64,000 bases of DNA from Streptomyces sp. NRRL F-6676 (GTDB taxonomy: Bacteria; Actinomycetota; Actinomycetes; Streptomycetales; Streptomycetaceae): positions 124,001-188,000 of the forward strand of contig NZ_JOHS01000016.1 of assembly GCF_000725625.1 (NCBI RefSeq). The letters are read 5' to 3'. A model generated the notes under the pieces. The model had not been told where the DNA came from, did no database searches, and saw only the letters and a program-made list of their open reading frames with translations. Each line of letters starts with the position of its first letter. The stretch's first letter is position 1. Below, piece after piece: positions 1 through 7,896 of the stretch. A program made the position numbers and the translations under genes.

Positions 1-929
1 CGGCAGAACGCGGAGAGCGCGTCCAGGCCGGCCGCGCCGCCGTCGCGCGCGGCCACCGCCGTCAGGAGCGTCACGTCGGGCAGGGTGCGCAGCCGGTCCG
101 CCGGGAGGTCGGCCAGCACGGCGACCGTGCCCAGCTCGTCGTGGTCGGCCACCGCCTCGGCCGGCACCCCGGGCACCGCGAACCGCAGGGCCACCACCGC
201 CTGCTGCCAGGACTCCGCCGCCCGCAGCGCCTCGACGCCACCGCCGACCCCGACCCGTACGGCACCGCGCAGCACCTGGCGCAGCTCACCGGCGGGCGAG
301 GGCGCGTCACCGGCGGGGGCGCCGGGCGCCGCCGTCCGCTGCACGAGCGCGACCCCGTGGCCGCCGATCCGGGCGGCGCGTACGGTGCCGGGCGGGCGGC
401 CCCGGTCCAGCAGGGCCAGGGCGAGCGACTCGGGCTCGCCGGGCGCGGCGACGACGACGGCACGCAGCGGCGCCTGCGGGACGAACCCGAGCAGCCGCAG
501 CGCCCTGGACCGGTCGGCGACGGTCTCGCGGCCGGAGAGGACCACCTCCACCAGCGCCGGATCGGCGGCGCGCGGCGGCTGCGCGAGGGTGCGGGCGGCG
601 ACGGCCAGCCACTCCAGGACCAGGTCGTCGAAGGGCCCGGCGGGGCCCGGCCGCTCCAGCCAGACCCGCCCCGCCGCGCCCAGCTCGGCGGCGCCGGACA
701 CGGGTCCAGGGCGGCCGGTCAGCGCGGTGCCGTCCGGTCCCGCGCGCAGCACGCGTCCGTCGGCGAGTTCCATCCCGGCGGGGCACTCGGCCAGCGCGGC
801 GGTGGACCGCAGCAGGGCCGCCGGGTCGATCCGGTCGGCGGCGAGCAGCGCCTGGAAGTGCGCGATCACCCGTACCGCGGCGGTCGCGTCGGCGTCGAGC
901 GACGACAGCCGCAGCAGCAAACCCTTCAC
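1..929 (-). CDS. PucR/CdaR-type transcriptional regulator, 3' part cut by window edge
   Basis: I translated this frame directly because it runs off the left edge. It starts at a GTG at 929 and reads VKGLLLRLSSLDADATAAVR, then stays open for about 309 residues with normal Streptomyces codon use. The N-terminus, a central region with AELGAAGRVWLERPGPAG and a later GGDEF-like half resemble PucR-family regulators. These usually end in an HTH_30 DNA-binding domain, which would lie beyond the edge. No good ribosome site precedes the GTG, so the message may be leaderless. The metallopeptidase gene lies about 90 bp upstream on the same strand. The family call rests on overall pattern and is moderately sure; the ligand is unknown. 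Confidence 0.6.
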   Translation of the reverse strand, partial: MKGLLLRLSSLDADATAAVRVIAHFQALLAADRIDPAALLRSTAALAECPAGMELADGRVLRAGPDGTALTGRPGPVSGAAELGAAGRVWLERPGPAGPFDDLVLEWLAVAARTLAQPPRAADPALVEVVLSGRETVADRSRALRLLGFVPQAPLRAVVVAAPGEPESLALALLDRGRPPGTVRAARIGGHGVALVQRTAAPGAPAGDAPSPAGELRQVLRGAVRVGVGGGVEALRAAESWQQAVVALRFAVPGVPAEAVADHDELGTVAVLADLPADRLRTLPDVTLLTAVAARDGGAAGLDALSAFC

Positions 930-1019
930 AACCGCAAGTTTAGGAAAGTTGCCCGAAAGGAACATCCCCCCGGCGCTCCGGGCCGGCACGAAACCCTCGA
1001 TTCGCGCCACCGCGGCCGC

Positions 1020-2226
1020 TCAGCCCAGCTGGTCGCGCAGATACGCCCGCCAGTCCCGGGTGAACGCGGCCGCATCGGTGTCCAGGACGGTCCTCAGCGC
1101 GTCCTCGACCGCGCCCGCCCGTTTCCCGTGGCCGCCGACCGCCCGGTAGAAGGCACGCAGCCGCTTCTCGCCCCACCGCTCGGCGATCATCCGGCAGGCC
1201 AGCCAGCCGCCCTCGTACGCCCGTGCCAGCCGCCCGGCCTCCTGCCCGAAGCCGAAGTCCGCGTCGGTGGGCAGCGCGGCCGGCACCCGCCCCGCGGCCA
1301 CCTCGTCCCGCAGCTCGGGCGCCACCTGTGCCGCCGTACGGTCCGACTCGCGGTAGCCGACGAAGTCCGCGTACCCCTCGGACAGCCACAGCGGGGTGGC
1401 GGCGGTGGTGTGGGCGCGGGTGGCGACATGCGTGGTCTCGTGGGTGAGCACCACCTGCCGGCCGAAGTCGCCGAGCACGTCGTAGGCGTCCGGGTTGACG
1501 ATGACCCGGTCCGCAGGCGCCGACGCCGAGCCGCCCGCCTCACCGGTGGTGACCGCCGCGATCCCCCGGTACCCGCCGGCCGCCCCGCCCAGCAGCCCCG
1601 CCATCCCCTTCACCGACCGCGGCACGTACACCACGACCCGCCCCGCCCAGCCGCTCCCCCAGGCCCGGGAGACGGCGGGTACGGCGTCGTCGGCGAGCCG
1701 GGCGTACCTCGTGAGGTCCGACTCCGGCTGCCCCACGCCGAGCACGAGGCTGTGCCTGCCCTCGACGGCCCGCACCGCGCCCTGCTCCCACAGCTGCTGC
1801 CCCGACTTCCTCGCGGGCTCGTCGGAGGCCACGTACCAGCGCCGTCCGCTGTGCACCAGGCGCAGCACCCGGCCGGAGGTGACCGGCGCGCGGTCGTAGC
1901 CGCGTACCTGATAGCGCAGGTCGGCGTCGGCGGTGGCGTGCTCGCCGGTGCGGTGGAAGGAGGTGATCCGGTACGACCAGGAGGCCAGCGGAACGTTTCT
2001 GAGGTTGGCGAACTCGGCGGCGCCGGTGGCGAGCTGCCCCCGGGGGTCGGCGGTCGCGGACTCGGTCCCGAGGAACACCCCCCGGTCCCGCTCGCCCGCC
2101 CCCGCCCCGCCGGTCCAGCATCCGCTGCGCGTCCCCCCGCCCGGAGTCCCCCGCGCCCCCGCCCCCGCACCCCACGAGCACCTCCACCACCAGGAGACAC
2201 CCGAGGACCCGCCCGAACCCAGCCAC
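1020..2226 (-). CDS. Lipoprotein metallopeptidase with an apparent one-base frameshift
   Basis: The C-terminal 350 residues carry HETTHVATRAH followed about 20 residues later by LSEGYADFVGYR. This is the HExxH plus downstream E layout of a gluzincin-like peptidase, although here it reads HETTH. A lipoprotein signal (LVGC lipobox, about residue 20) is present upstream but in a different frame, starting at a GTG at 2226. Removing one G from the four-G run at 2105-2108 joins the two frames as LDRRAGAGERDRGVFLGTES, which reads naturally. The gene is therefore either a real frameshift or a sequencing error in a G run. If the downstream frame is used alone, the protein has no export signal. Substrate unknown; probably acts outside the membrane. 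Confidence 0.65.
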
Positions 2227-2249
2227 CAGACGATCGTACGTGCCACACC

Positions 2250-2320
2250 CCCGCAGGGGGCGCCCCCTAAGGGGCGCGGGGAACTGCGCGAGCAACCAAC
2301 AACCCACCCGCACCCGCCAA
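2250..2320. repeat. Intergenic repeat copy A (half element)
   Basis: It contains one copy of the core GGGGCGCGGGGAACTGCGCG (2271-2290), preceded by a short GGGGGCGCCCCC palindrome and followed by the flank CACCCGCACCCGCCAAC seen in the other copies. Only the right half of the composite element is present. It lies downstream of the NlpC/P60 gene and upstream of the metallopeptidase. Confidence 0.8.
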
Positions 2321-2382
2321 CGAACACCGATTCCCCGAGCGGGAAGGCGCCCAAGGGGGCAAAAGGGGCGCACCCCCCGTTC

Positions 2383-3429
2383 TCAAGGCCGGGTAACGGC
2401 CGCCACCGGCATCATCCCGACGGAGTCGTACCGCACCACCGCCCCCGGATACGGGGCGTGAATCACCCGCCCGCCCCCCACATACATCGCCACATGACTC
2501 GCGTCCGACCGGTACACCACAAGATCCCCGGGCCTCGCCTGGGACAACGGCACCTGCCGCCCCGCATACCGCTGCTCCTGCGACGTCCGCGGCAGCCCCA
2601 CCCCCGCCTGCGCGTACGCCCACTGCATCAGCCCGGAGCAGTCGAACCCGTTCGGCCCGGTCGCCCCCCACACATAGGGCCGCCCCAGCGCGGACCGCGC
2701 CGCCGCGACCGCCGCGGCGGCCCGCGCACCGGGCGCGGCCTCGTCCCCGGGGCCGCCCCCGGGAACCGGCAGCGGCAGCGGGGCCGGCGGCCGCCCGGCG
2801 GAGCGCGAGGCCCGGTCGTACGCGGCCCGCTCCCCCGCCGGCAAGGCGTTCAGCACCTGCCGCGCCCGCGCCAGCTTCCGCTCCACCGCGTGCTTGTGGC
2901 GCGCCACCGCCTTCCGGCTCTCCTCCAGTTCGACGAGCTTCCCGCCCGCCTCCGTCCGCTGCTGCGCCAGCTCCCGCAGCGCCGCGCGCAACTGCTTGAG
3001 CCGCCCGGCCTGGTCGGCGCCGATGCGGTCGAGCGTGGCGGCCCGGTCGAGGTAGTCGTCGGGGTCGGAGGAGAGGAGCAGGGCGAGCGTGGGGTCGATC
3101 CCGCCGGAACGGTACTGGGCACCCGCGAGCGAACCGAGCGCGTCCCGCAGGGTGTTGACCTTCTCCTGCGTACGGGCGATCCGGTCCCGCGCGCGGTGGA
3201 CCTCACCGCGCAGGGTGTCGGCGCGCTCGTCGGCCTTGTTGTACGCCTCGGTGGCGCGCTCGGCCTCCTGGTACAGCCGGTCCACCTCCGCCCGGCCGTC
3301 GCGCGGCGCGGCACCGGCCGGTACGGCCCCCAGTGCCGCGGCCGCGGTGGCCGCGGCGGACAGCACGGCGAGCGTGGCACCACGCCCCCGGCCCAGTCCG
3401 GTTGGTGCAGGACGCTGATGGGACCCCAC
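2383..3429 (-). CDS. Secreted NlpC/P60 family peptidoglycan hydrolase (first of two)
   Basis: The predicted product has 348 residues. It has a signal peptide (ATLAVLSAAATAAAALGAVPA), a long Arg/Glu-rich coiled coil (about residues 35-200), a Pro-rich linker and a C-terminal NlpC/P60 domain. The catalytic Cys is in FDCSGLMQWAY (Cys264), with the His in SHVAMYVGGGRVIHAP. Such C40 peptidases cleave D-Glu-meso-DAP type stem-peptide bonds in the wall. I chose the GTG at 3429 because GGAAGGGAG lies 10 bases upstream; an in-frame GTG at 3474 lacks a site. The coiled coil and catalytic domain closely parallel the neighbouring gene at 3668-4708, which suggests tandem duplication. Confidence 0.9.
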   Translation of the reverse strand: MGSHQRPAPTGLGRGRGATLAVLSAAATAAAALGAVPAGAAPRDGRAEVDRLYQEAERATEAYNKADERADTLRGEVHRARDRIARTQEKVNTLRDALGSLAGAQYRSGGIDPTLALLLSSDPDDYLDRAATLDRIGADQAGRLKQLRAALRELAQQRTEAGGKLVELEESRKAVARHKHAVERKLARARQVLNALPAGERAAYDRASRSAGRPPAPLPLPVPGGGPGDEAAPGARAAAAVAAARSALGRPYVWGATGPNGFDCSGLMQWAYAQAGVGLPRTSQEQRYAGRQVPLSQARPGDLVVYRSDASHVAMYVGGGRVIHAPYPGAVVRYDSVGMMPVAAVTRP

Positions 3430-3629
3430 GACCGGCGCACTCCCTTCCGCTGTCGGACCCCTGTTCAGGGGCACGGCGGCAGACAGTAGCCGGGTCGGTC
3501 ACCGTACAGCTACGGGCAGTGACCGCCGGACAGCCCTGCGCCCCGCCGCTGACGCAGGTCACCGGCGGGGCGCGGGGTCAGCGCGGGGTGCGGGAATTCG
3601 CCCGTTCGGGCGGCACGTCACCTTGATCC

Positions 3630-3651
3630 GGAAGCGCCGTCGGACGCTTCC
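3630..3651 (-). terminator. Hairpin after the second NlpC/P60 gene
   Basis: GGAAGCG and CGCTTCC (7 bp) flank an 8-base loop just beyond the stop codon of the gene at 3668-4708. Streptomyces terminators often lack a U-tract, as here. Confidence 0.5.
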
Positions 3652-3667
3652 ACGCCCCTGGTCGAGG

Positions 3668-4708
3668 TCAGACGCGGACGCCGAACATGAACGGGCCGCC
3701 GATCGTGCTCATCGACTCGTACCGGACGACCGTGCCGGTGCGCGGCGCGTGCAGGACCTGGCCGTTGCCGGCGTAGAGGCCCACGTGGTGCAGGTCGTTG
3801 AAGAAGAACACCAGGTCGCCGACCTGGAGCTGGCTCTGCGAGTAGATGCGCGTGCCGATGTTCGCCTGCGCCTGCGAGGTGCGCGGGATGGAGACGCCGG
3901 CCTGGGCGTAGGCCCAGGAGGTCAGGCCCGAGCAGTCGTAGGAGGAGGGGCCGGTGGCGCCGTAGACGTAGGGCGAGCCGATCTTGCTCTGGGCGGCGGA
4001 GAACGCGGCGCCGGCGCGGCCGGAGGCGGGGGTGGAGTTGCCGAGGTCGACGCGCTGCTCGGAGGAGCGGCTGGAGCGCGTCTGGTCGTCCTCGAGGTCC
4101 TGCCGCTCCTTGGCGGTGAGGGTGTTGAGGAGCGCCCGGGCCTGGGCGAGCTTGCCCTGCACCTGCTTCTTCTTCTTGCCGAGCTCGGTGCGGGTGTCGG
4201 CGAGGTCCTTGAGCTTGTCGGAGGCTTCCTTGCGCTCCTGGGCCAGCTCGCGCTGCTTGTCCTGGATCTTCTTCAGCGACTCGACCTGCTGGCCGCTGAG
4301 CTGGTCCAGGGTGGCCGCCTTGTCCAGGTAGTCGTCCGGGTCGGCGGAGAGGAAGAGCTGGACGGAGGGGTCGATGCTGCCGGTGCGGTACTGGGCGCTG
4401 GCCATCGTGCCGATGCCCTCGCGCAGTTCGTTGAGATCGGCCTGGCCCCGGGCCACCTTGTCCTGGAGAGTGCTGATCTGCTTCTGGAGCTTGTCCTGCT
4501 TCTCCTTGGCCCCGTTGAGCTTCTCGGTGGCCTGCTCGGCCTGATCGTAGAGCTTGTCGACCTTGGCCTTGACCTCGCTCTTGCTGGGCTTCTCGCTCGG
4601 CGCGGCGTTGGCGGCCTGCGCGCTCAGGGCGACGGCGGCGGCCGCGACGGTGGTGAGCGCGGTCACCCGCGTGCGGCTCGGCTGCTTGGGTCGACGGTGG
4701 GACGCCAC
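3668..4708 (-). CDS. Secreted NlpC/P60 family peptidoglycan hydrolase (second of two)
   Basis: The product has 346 residues. It has a signal peptide (VTALTTVAAAAVALSAQAANA), a Lys/Glu/Gln-rich coiled coil of about 150 residues, and a C-terminal NlpC/P60 domain with the nucleophile in YDCSGLTSWAY (Cys259) and the His in LHHVGLYAG. Its linker is charged and Ser-rich, unlike the Pro-rich linker of its neighbour. The start is a GTG at 4708 with AAGGAG 8 bases upstream. This architecture matches RipA-like or SCO2136-like wall hydrolases of actinomycetes, where the coiled coil may control activity. A candidate promoter lies about 110 bp upstream. I looked for the c-di-AMP (ydaO) riboswitch that often precedes such genes and did not see it. 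Confidence 0.92.
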   Translation of the reverse strand: MASHRRPKQPSRTRVTALTTVAAAAVALSAQAANAAPSEKPSKSEVKAKVDKLYDQAEQATEKLNGAKEKQDKLQKQISTLQDKVARGQADLNELREGIGTMASAQYRTGSIDPSVQLFLSADPDDYLDKAATLDQLSGQQVESLKKIQDKQRELAQERKEASDKLKDLADTRTELGKKKKQVQGKLAQARALLNTLTAKERQDLEDDQTRSSRSSEQRVDLGNSTPASGRAGAAFSAAQSKIGSPYVYGATGPSSYDCSGLTSWAYAQAGVSIPRTSQAQANIGTRIYSQSQLQVGDLVFFFNDLHHVGLYAGNGQVLHAPRTGTVVRYESMSTIGGPFMFGVRV

Positions 4709-5034
4709 GGAGGCGAGCTCCTTCTTCCTTCAGCCGCCTACCGACACACCGGTGGGCGGTGTCCCTCCACCGTCACTCCCCATAAGTGATCAACCGAGTG
4801 GAGGTTCGAGCTGACCCTAGTGACCCTCTTGTGATCAGTTCAAATCCTCATCAGAAAAAACACGGTCCTCGCGAGCATATTTTGCCCACAACGCACAAGC
4901 AGTGACCCTCCATTGACACTACGTTGCGTGACGATGAGCCCAATTCGGGCAAGCGGAACGGACGTTGCGGTTGGTGCGTACGGGTGCGTACGGCCTCTTC
5001 GGGACACCACGGACCCGGGGCTGGGCGCCCTGGC
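4709..5034. other. 326-bp intergenic region upstream of the NlpC/P60 gene
   Basis: It separates two minus-strand genes and so holds the promoter of the NlpC/P60 gene and the 3' end of the NYN gene. It is unusually AT-rich for this genome around 4843-4885. AGTGACCCTC occurs twice, at 4819-4828 and 4901-4910, and GTGATCA also occurs twice (near 4786 and 4831). No small ORF with a ribosome site was recognised. Confidence 0.5.
4814..4843 (-). promoter_or_regulatory. Candidate promoter of the NlpC/P60 gene
   Basis: On the minus strand TTGAAC (4838-4843) and TAGGGT (4814-4819) are separated by 18 bases, a fair match to the HrdB-type consensus. They stand about 105 bp upstream of the GTG start. The repeat GAGGGTCACT overlaps the -10 region. 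Confidence 0.4.
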
Positions 5035-6384
5035 TCAGCCGCGCGAGAAACGCTTCAGGAGCACCGCGGAGGCGACCGGCCGCGCGCCGGCGCGCGCGAC
5101 CCCGTCGGCGACCTCGCGGTCGGTGGAGACGACGATCACGGGCCGCCCCGGCGGCTCCGCGCGCACCAGCTGGCGGATCAGCTCGTCCGCGGTCACCCCC
5201 GGCTTGGAGAACAGCACCCGCACCCCGCGCGGCGGCGCGAGCAGCACCGGGGCGGCGAGTTCGGCGCCGTCGAAGACGCACGTGGTCTCGGCGCCGGTCT
5301 GCGCGGCCAGTTGGGCGAGCTGCCCGAGCAGCCGCAGCCGCTGCTTCTCCAGCGGCATCTGCGGATAGCCGGTCTTGGTGACGTTGTAGCCGTCGACGAC
5401 GAGGTGCGCCTGCGGCAGCGCGAGCAACTGGTCGACGACGGCCGGGTCGTTCTCGGACAGCGCCCGGTTGGCGATGTCCTTCGGGGTCATCCGGCCCGGC
5501 TCGACGGCGTCCACGGTCTCGGCGGGGCGCACGGACACCGGCGGCAGCGCCAGCTCCCGGCGCAGCCCCTGGGCGGCGTCCAGGACCGTGTCCAGGAGCA
5601 GCCGGACCCGCATGTCCTCGACGCTGCGGCCCTCGCGGGCGGCCTTGCGCGTCGCCTCCAGCGCGGCCTCGGACTCCCCCAGCCGTGCCTTGAGCCGGCG
5701 GGACTCGCTCTCCGCGGCGGACAGCCGGGCCTGCGCCTCGGCGCGTTCGGCCTCCCGCTCGGCCCGCGCCTTGCGCAGCGCCGCCTCGCCCCGCTTGACG
5801 TCGCTGAGCGCGGCCCGCAGCTTGCGGTGCAGCGACTCGGACTCCTTCTTCGCCGTCTCCAGTTCGGTGCGCAGCCGCTCGGTCTCGGCGCGGACCTGGC
5901 CGCGGGCGGCGGCCAGCTCGGCGCGCAGCCGCTCCAGCTCGGCGCGGCCGGCCTCGCCGGCCCGTTCGGCGTCCGCCCGCTGGGCCTCCTCGCCGGCCGC
6001 GGTCACCAGCTTCACCCAGCCCGCGGGGCGCAGCACATAGGCCGCGGCCGCCACGTCGAGCGGGTCCGCGGCCGGGGGCGGGGATCCGGCGTCGAGGGCG
6101 CCGGCCAGTTCGGGCTGGGCCTCTCTGAGCTTCTCGGCGATGCGCTGCCGGAACAGCGCGTCGGTCTCCACGGCGACCGCCATGGCGTTGCCCGCGAACT
6201 TGGCCCGCCGGGTGGGCGTGAACCGCGCGTACTGCCGCAGCTGGGCCGGCAGCTCGGCCACGGTCAGCTCGCCGAAGCCGTCGGACACGATCCCCACCAC
6301 GCGTCTGCGCACGCCGTCGGGCAGCGGACGGTCGAGCACCTCGGCGGCGCCGTCGCCCGGCTCCCCGCCTTGTGTCTGAGCCAT
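5035..6384 (-). CDS. NYN-domain (YacP-like) RNA-binding protein with long coiled coil
   Basis: The product has 449 residues. The N-terminal third (to about residue 125) is alpha-helical and contains TPTRRAKFAGNAMAVAVETD. A charged coiled coil follows (about 135-260). The C-terminal NYN/PIN-like domain begins at HLVVDGYNVTKTGYPQM and includes TTCVFDGAE and VIVVSTDREVADG. The conserved acidic residues (DGYN, FDGAE, STDRE) fit a metal-dependent RNase of the YacP/Rae1 class, but the actinobacterial form with the extra coiled coil is uncharacterised as far as I know. ATG at 6384 follows GAGGGGTGACGG. It sits downstream of a small zinc-ribbon gene on the same strand. Confidence 0.8.
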   Translation of the reverse strand: MAQTQGGEPGDGAAEVLDRPLPDGVRRRVVGIVSDGFGELTVAELPAQLRQYARFTPTRRAKFAGNAMAVAVETDALFRQRIAEKLREAQPELAGALDAGSPPPAADPLDVAAAAYVLRPAGWVKLVTAAGEEAQRADAERAGEAGRAELERLRAELAAARGQVRAETERLRTELETAKKESESLHRKLRAALSDVKRGEAALRKARAEREAERAEAQARLSAAESESRRLKARLGESEAALEATRKAAREGRSVEDMRVRLLLDTVLDAAQGLRRELALPPVSVRPAETVDAVEPGRMTPKDIANRALSENDPAVVDQLLALPQAHLVVDGYNVTKTGYPQMPLEKQRLRLLGQLAQLAAQTGAETTCVFDGAELAAPVLLAPPRGVRVLFSKPGVTADELIRQLVRAEPPGRPVIVVSTDREVADGVARAGARPVASAVLLKRFSRG

Positions 6385-6449
6385 CCGTCACCCCTCATGC
6401 CTGTACGGGAACCCCCGTGCGGGGCTCCCTGTGCGGGTACCCGCTCCGC

Positions 6450-6689
6450 TCAGGAGCCGGCGCCCGGCCTGTCCACGAGTTCCACCTGATCCACCGCGTT
6501 GCACCAGCGGCAGCGCACCGACTCGATGGTCTCACTGACCACCTCGCGCTCCTCCACCTTCGGCACGCCGGACAGGTCCAGGTGCACGTACTCGACCGCC
6601 GTGGACGAGCGGGTCACGTCGAAACGCGTGAGGTTGCCGCAGAGCGTGCAGCGCCACCGGGTCGTCTCGGTCGGCAGGGGAACCGTCAT
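6450..6689 (-). CDS. Small zinc-ribbon-like conserved protein
   Basis: The product has 79 residues and two CxxC pairs, C14-x-x-C17 (WRCTLCGN) and C60-x-x-C63 (VRCRWCNA), which probably bind one zinc ion. It starts at an ATG at 6689 with GGAAGAAGGAAGAG upstream. A longer in-frame reading exists upstream but lacks a ribosome site and looks non-coding. It stands 65 bp from the NYN gene on the same strand, so the two may be co-transcribed. Function unknown. Confidence 0.75.
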   Translation of the reverse strand: MTVPLPTETTRWRCTLCGNLTRFDVTRSSTAVEYVHLDLSGVPKVEEREVVSETIESVRCRWCNAVDQVELVDRPGAGS

Positions 6690-6833
6690 CGTGGCTGCTC
6701 TTCCTTCTTCCGGTCTCCGTGATGCCCCAGTTTCCCTGGTGCGTGTGGGTCGTAACCCTACGGCCTGCACGGGACCCCCCGTGGGTGTGTCCATCACGGC
6801 GAGGCACTCCGTCCGGGTACGCCCGGGTACGTC

Positions 6834-7577
6834 ATGCTTCGTCGCATGATCCGCGACAGGGGTACGTCGGCCGTACGGGCGCTGCGGCGGCAGCCGGCAC
6901 CGGTGACGCAGGGGCTGATCGCCGTGTGCTTCCTGCTCTTCCTGGTGAGTCCCGCCTCGGGGTTCAATCCGGGGTACGGCACCGGGGACCGGCTGCTGCT
7001 GGCCCAGCAGACGTACTTCGCCCGCTGGGGCGTGATCCCGGTGGAGCTGTTCAGCGGCTCCGCGCGGGCCGCGCTCTCCCCGGTCACCGCCCTGTTCGTG
7101 CACGGCACCTGGGTGCACCTGCTGGGCAACATGCTGTTCCTGTACGTCTTCGGCGCGATGGCCGAGGAGCGGCTCGGGCATCTGGAGTTCGCGCTGTTCT
7201 ACCTGGGCTGCGGGGCGCTCGCGCTGCTCGGCTACGCGGCGGCGCGGGCGGACTCCGCACAGACCCTGGTGGGCGCCTCGGGGGCGATCTCCGCGGTCCT
7301 CGGGGCGTTTCTGTTCCTGTTCCCCGGGGCGCGGGTGACCAGCCTCTTCCCGTTCCTGTTCTTCCTGCCGCTGCGCTTCCCGGCGTGGGTGGTGCTGCCG
7401 TTCTGGGCGGCCCTGCAATGGCTGGCGGCGGGCCGGGAGGGCCAGGGGCCCGGCGTGGCGTACCTGGCGCACGTGGTGGGGTTCGCGCTGGGCTTCGGGT
7501 ACGCGTGGGTGCGGTACGGCCCGATGGCTACAGTGAGGGACACCAGCCCGGCCCCCGAGGGAGAGAACCAGCCGTGA
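6834..7577 (+). CDS. Rhomboid family intramembrane serine protease
   Basis: The product has 247 residues and about six transmembrane helices. The hallmarks are HLLGNMLFLYVFG in the second core helix, the catalytic GASG (Ser149) and AHVVGFALGF with the partner His213. An extracytoplasmic segment lies between the first two helices. Rhomboids cleave single-pass membrane proteins within the membrane; no substrate is evident here. Another possible start is the ATG at 6846. The stop overlaps the next start (GTGA), so the downstream AsnC-domain gene is probably translationally coupled. Confidence 0.93.
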   Translation: MLRRMIRDRGTSAVRALRRQPAPVTQGLIAVCFLLFLVSPASGFNPGYGTGDRLLLAQQTYFARWGVIPVELFSGSARAALSPVTALFVHGTWVHLLGNMLFLYVFGAMAEERLGHLEFALFYLGCGALALLGYAAARADSAQTLVGASGAISAVLGAFLFLFPGARVTSLFPFLFFLPLRFPAWVVLPFWAALQWLAAGREGQGPGVAYLAHVVGFALGFGYAWVRYGPMATVRDTSPAPEGENQP

Positions 7578-7855
7578 TCACCGCGATCGTGCTCATCAAG
7601 ACCAGCGTGGACCGGATCCCCGAGATCGCCGAGTCGATCGCCGCGCTGGACTCCGTCAGCGAGGTGTTCTCCGTGACCGGGACCTACGACCTGATCGCGA
7701 TGGTCCGCGTCAGGGCGCACGACGAGCTGGCGGACGTCATCCCGGGCCGGATCAGCAAGATCCCGGGCGTCGAGGGCACGGACACGCACGTCGCGTTCCG
7801 CACGTACTCGCAGCACGACCTGGAGGCGGCGTTCTCCATCGGGCTGGAGTCGTAA
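7574..7855 (+). CDS. Stand-alone Lrp/AsnC ligand-binding (RAM) domain protein
   Basis: The product has 93 residues and matches the C-terminal effector domain of Lrp/AsnC regulators (VSEVFSVTGTYDLIAMVRV, VEGTDTHVAFRTYSQHD) without any helix-turn-helix. Stand-alone RAM domains oligomerise and can bind amino acids, but cannot bind DNA by themselves. GTG at 7574 overlaps the rhomboid stop by 4 bases, with GAGGGAGAG upstream. It converges on the aminotransferase gene 41 bp away. Confidence 0.9.
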   Translation: MITAIVLIKTSVDRIPEIAESIAALDSVSEVFSVTGTYDLIAMVRVRAHDELADVIPGRISKIPGVEGTDTHVAFRTYSQHDLEAAFSIGLES

Positions 7856-7896
7856 CGACCCCAGCCCCTCGGAGCCGCGGGGGCCGGCGCGACCGG

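Noticed and set aside
4709..4913. c-di-AMP (ydaO) riboswitch before the NlpC/P60 gene
   Set aside because: Such switches often precede these hydrolases in Streptomyces, but I could not find the conserved blocks in the leader.
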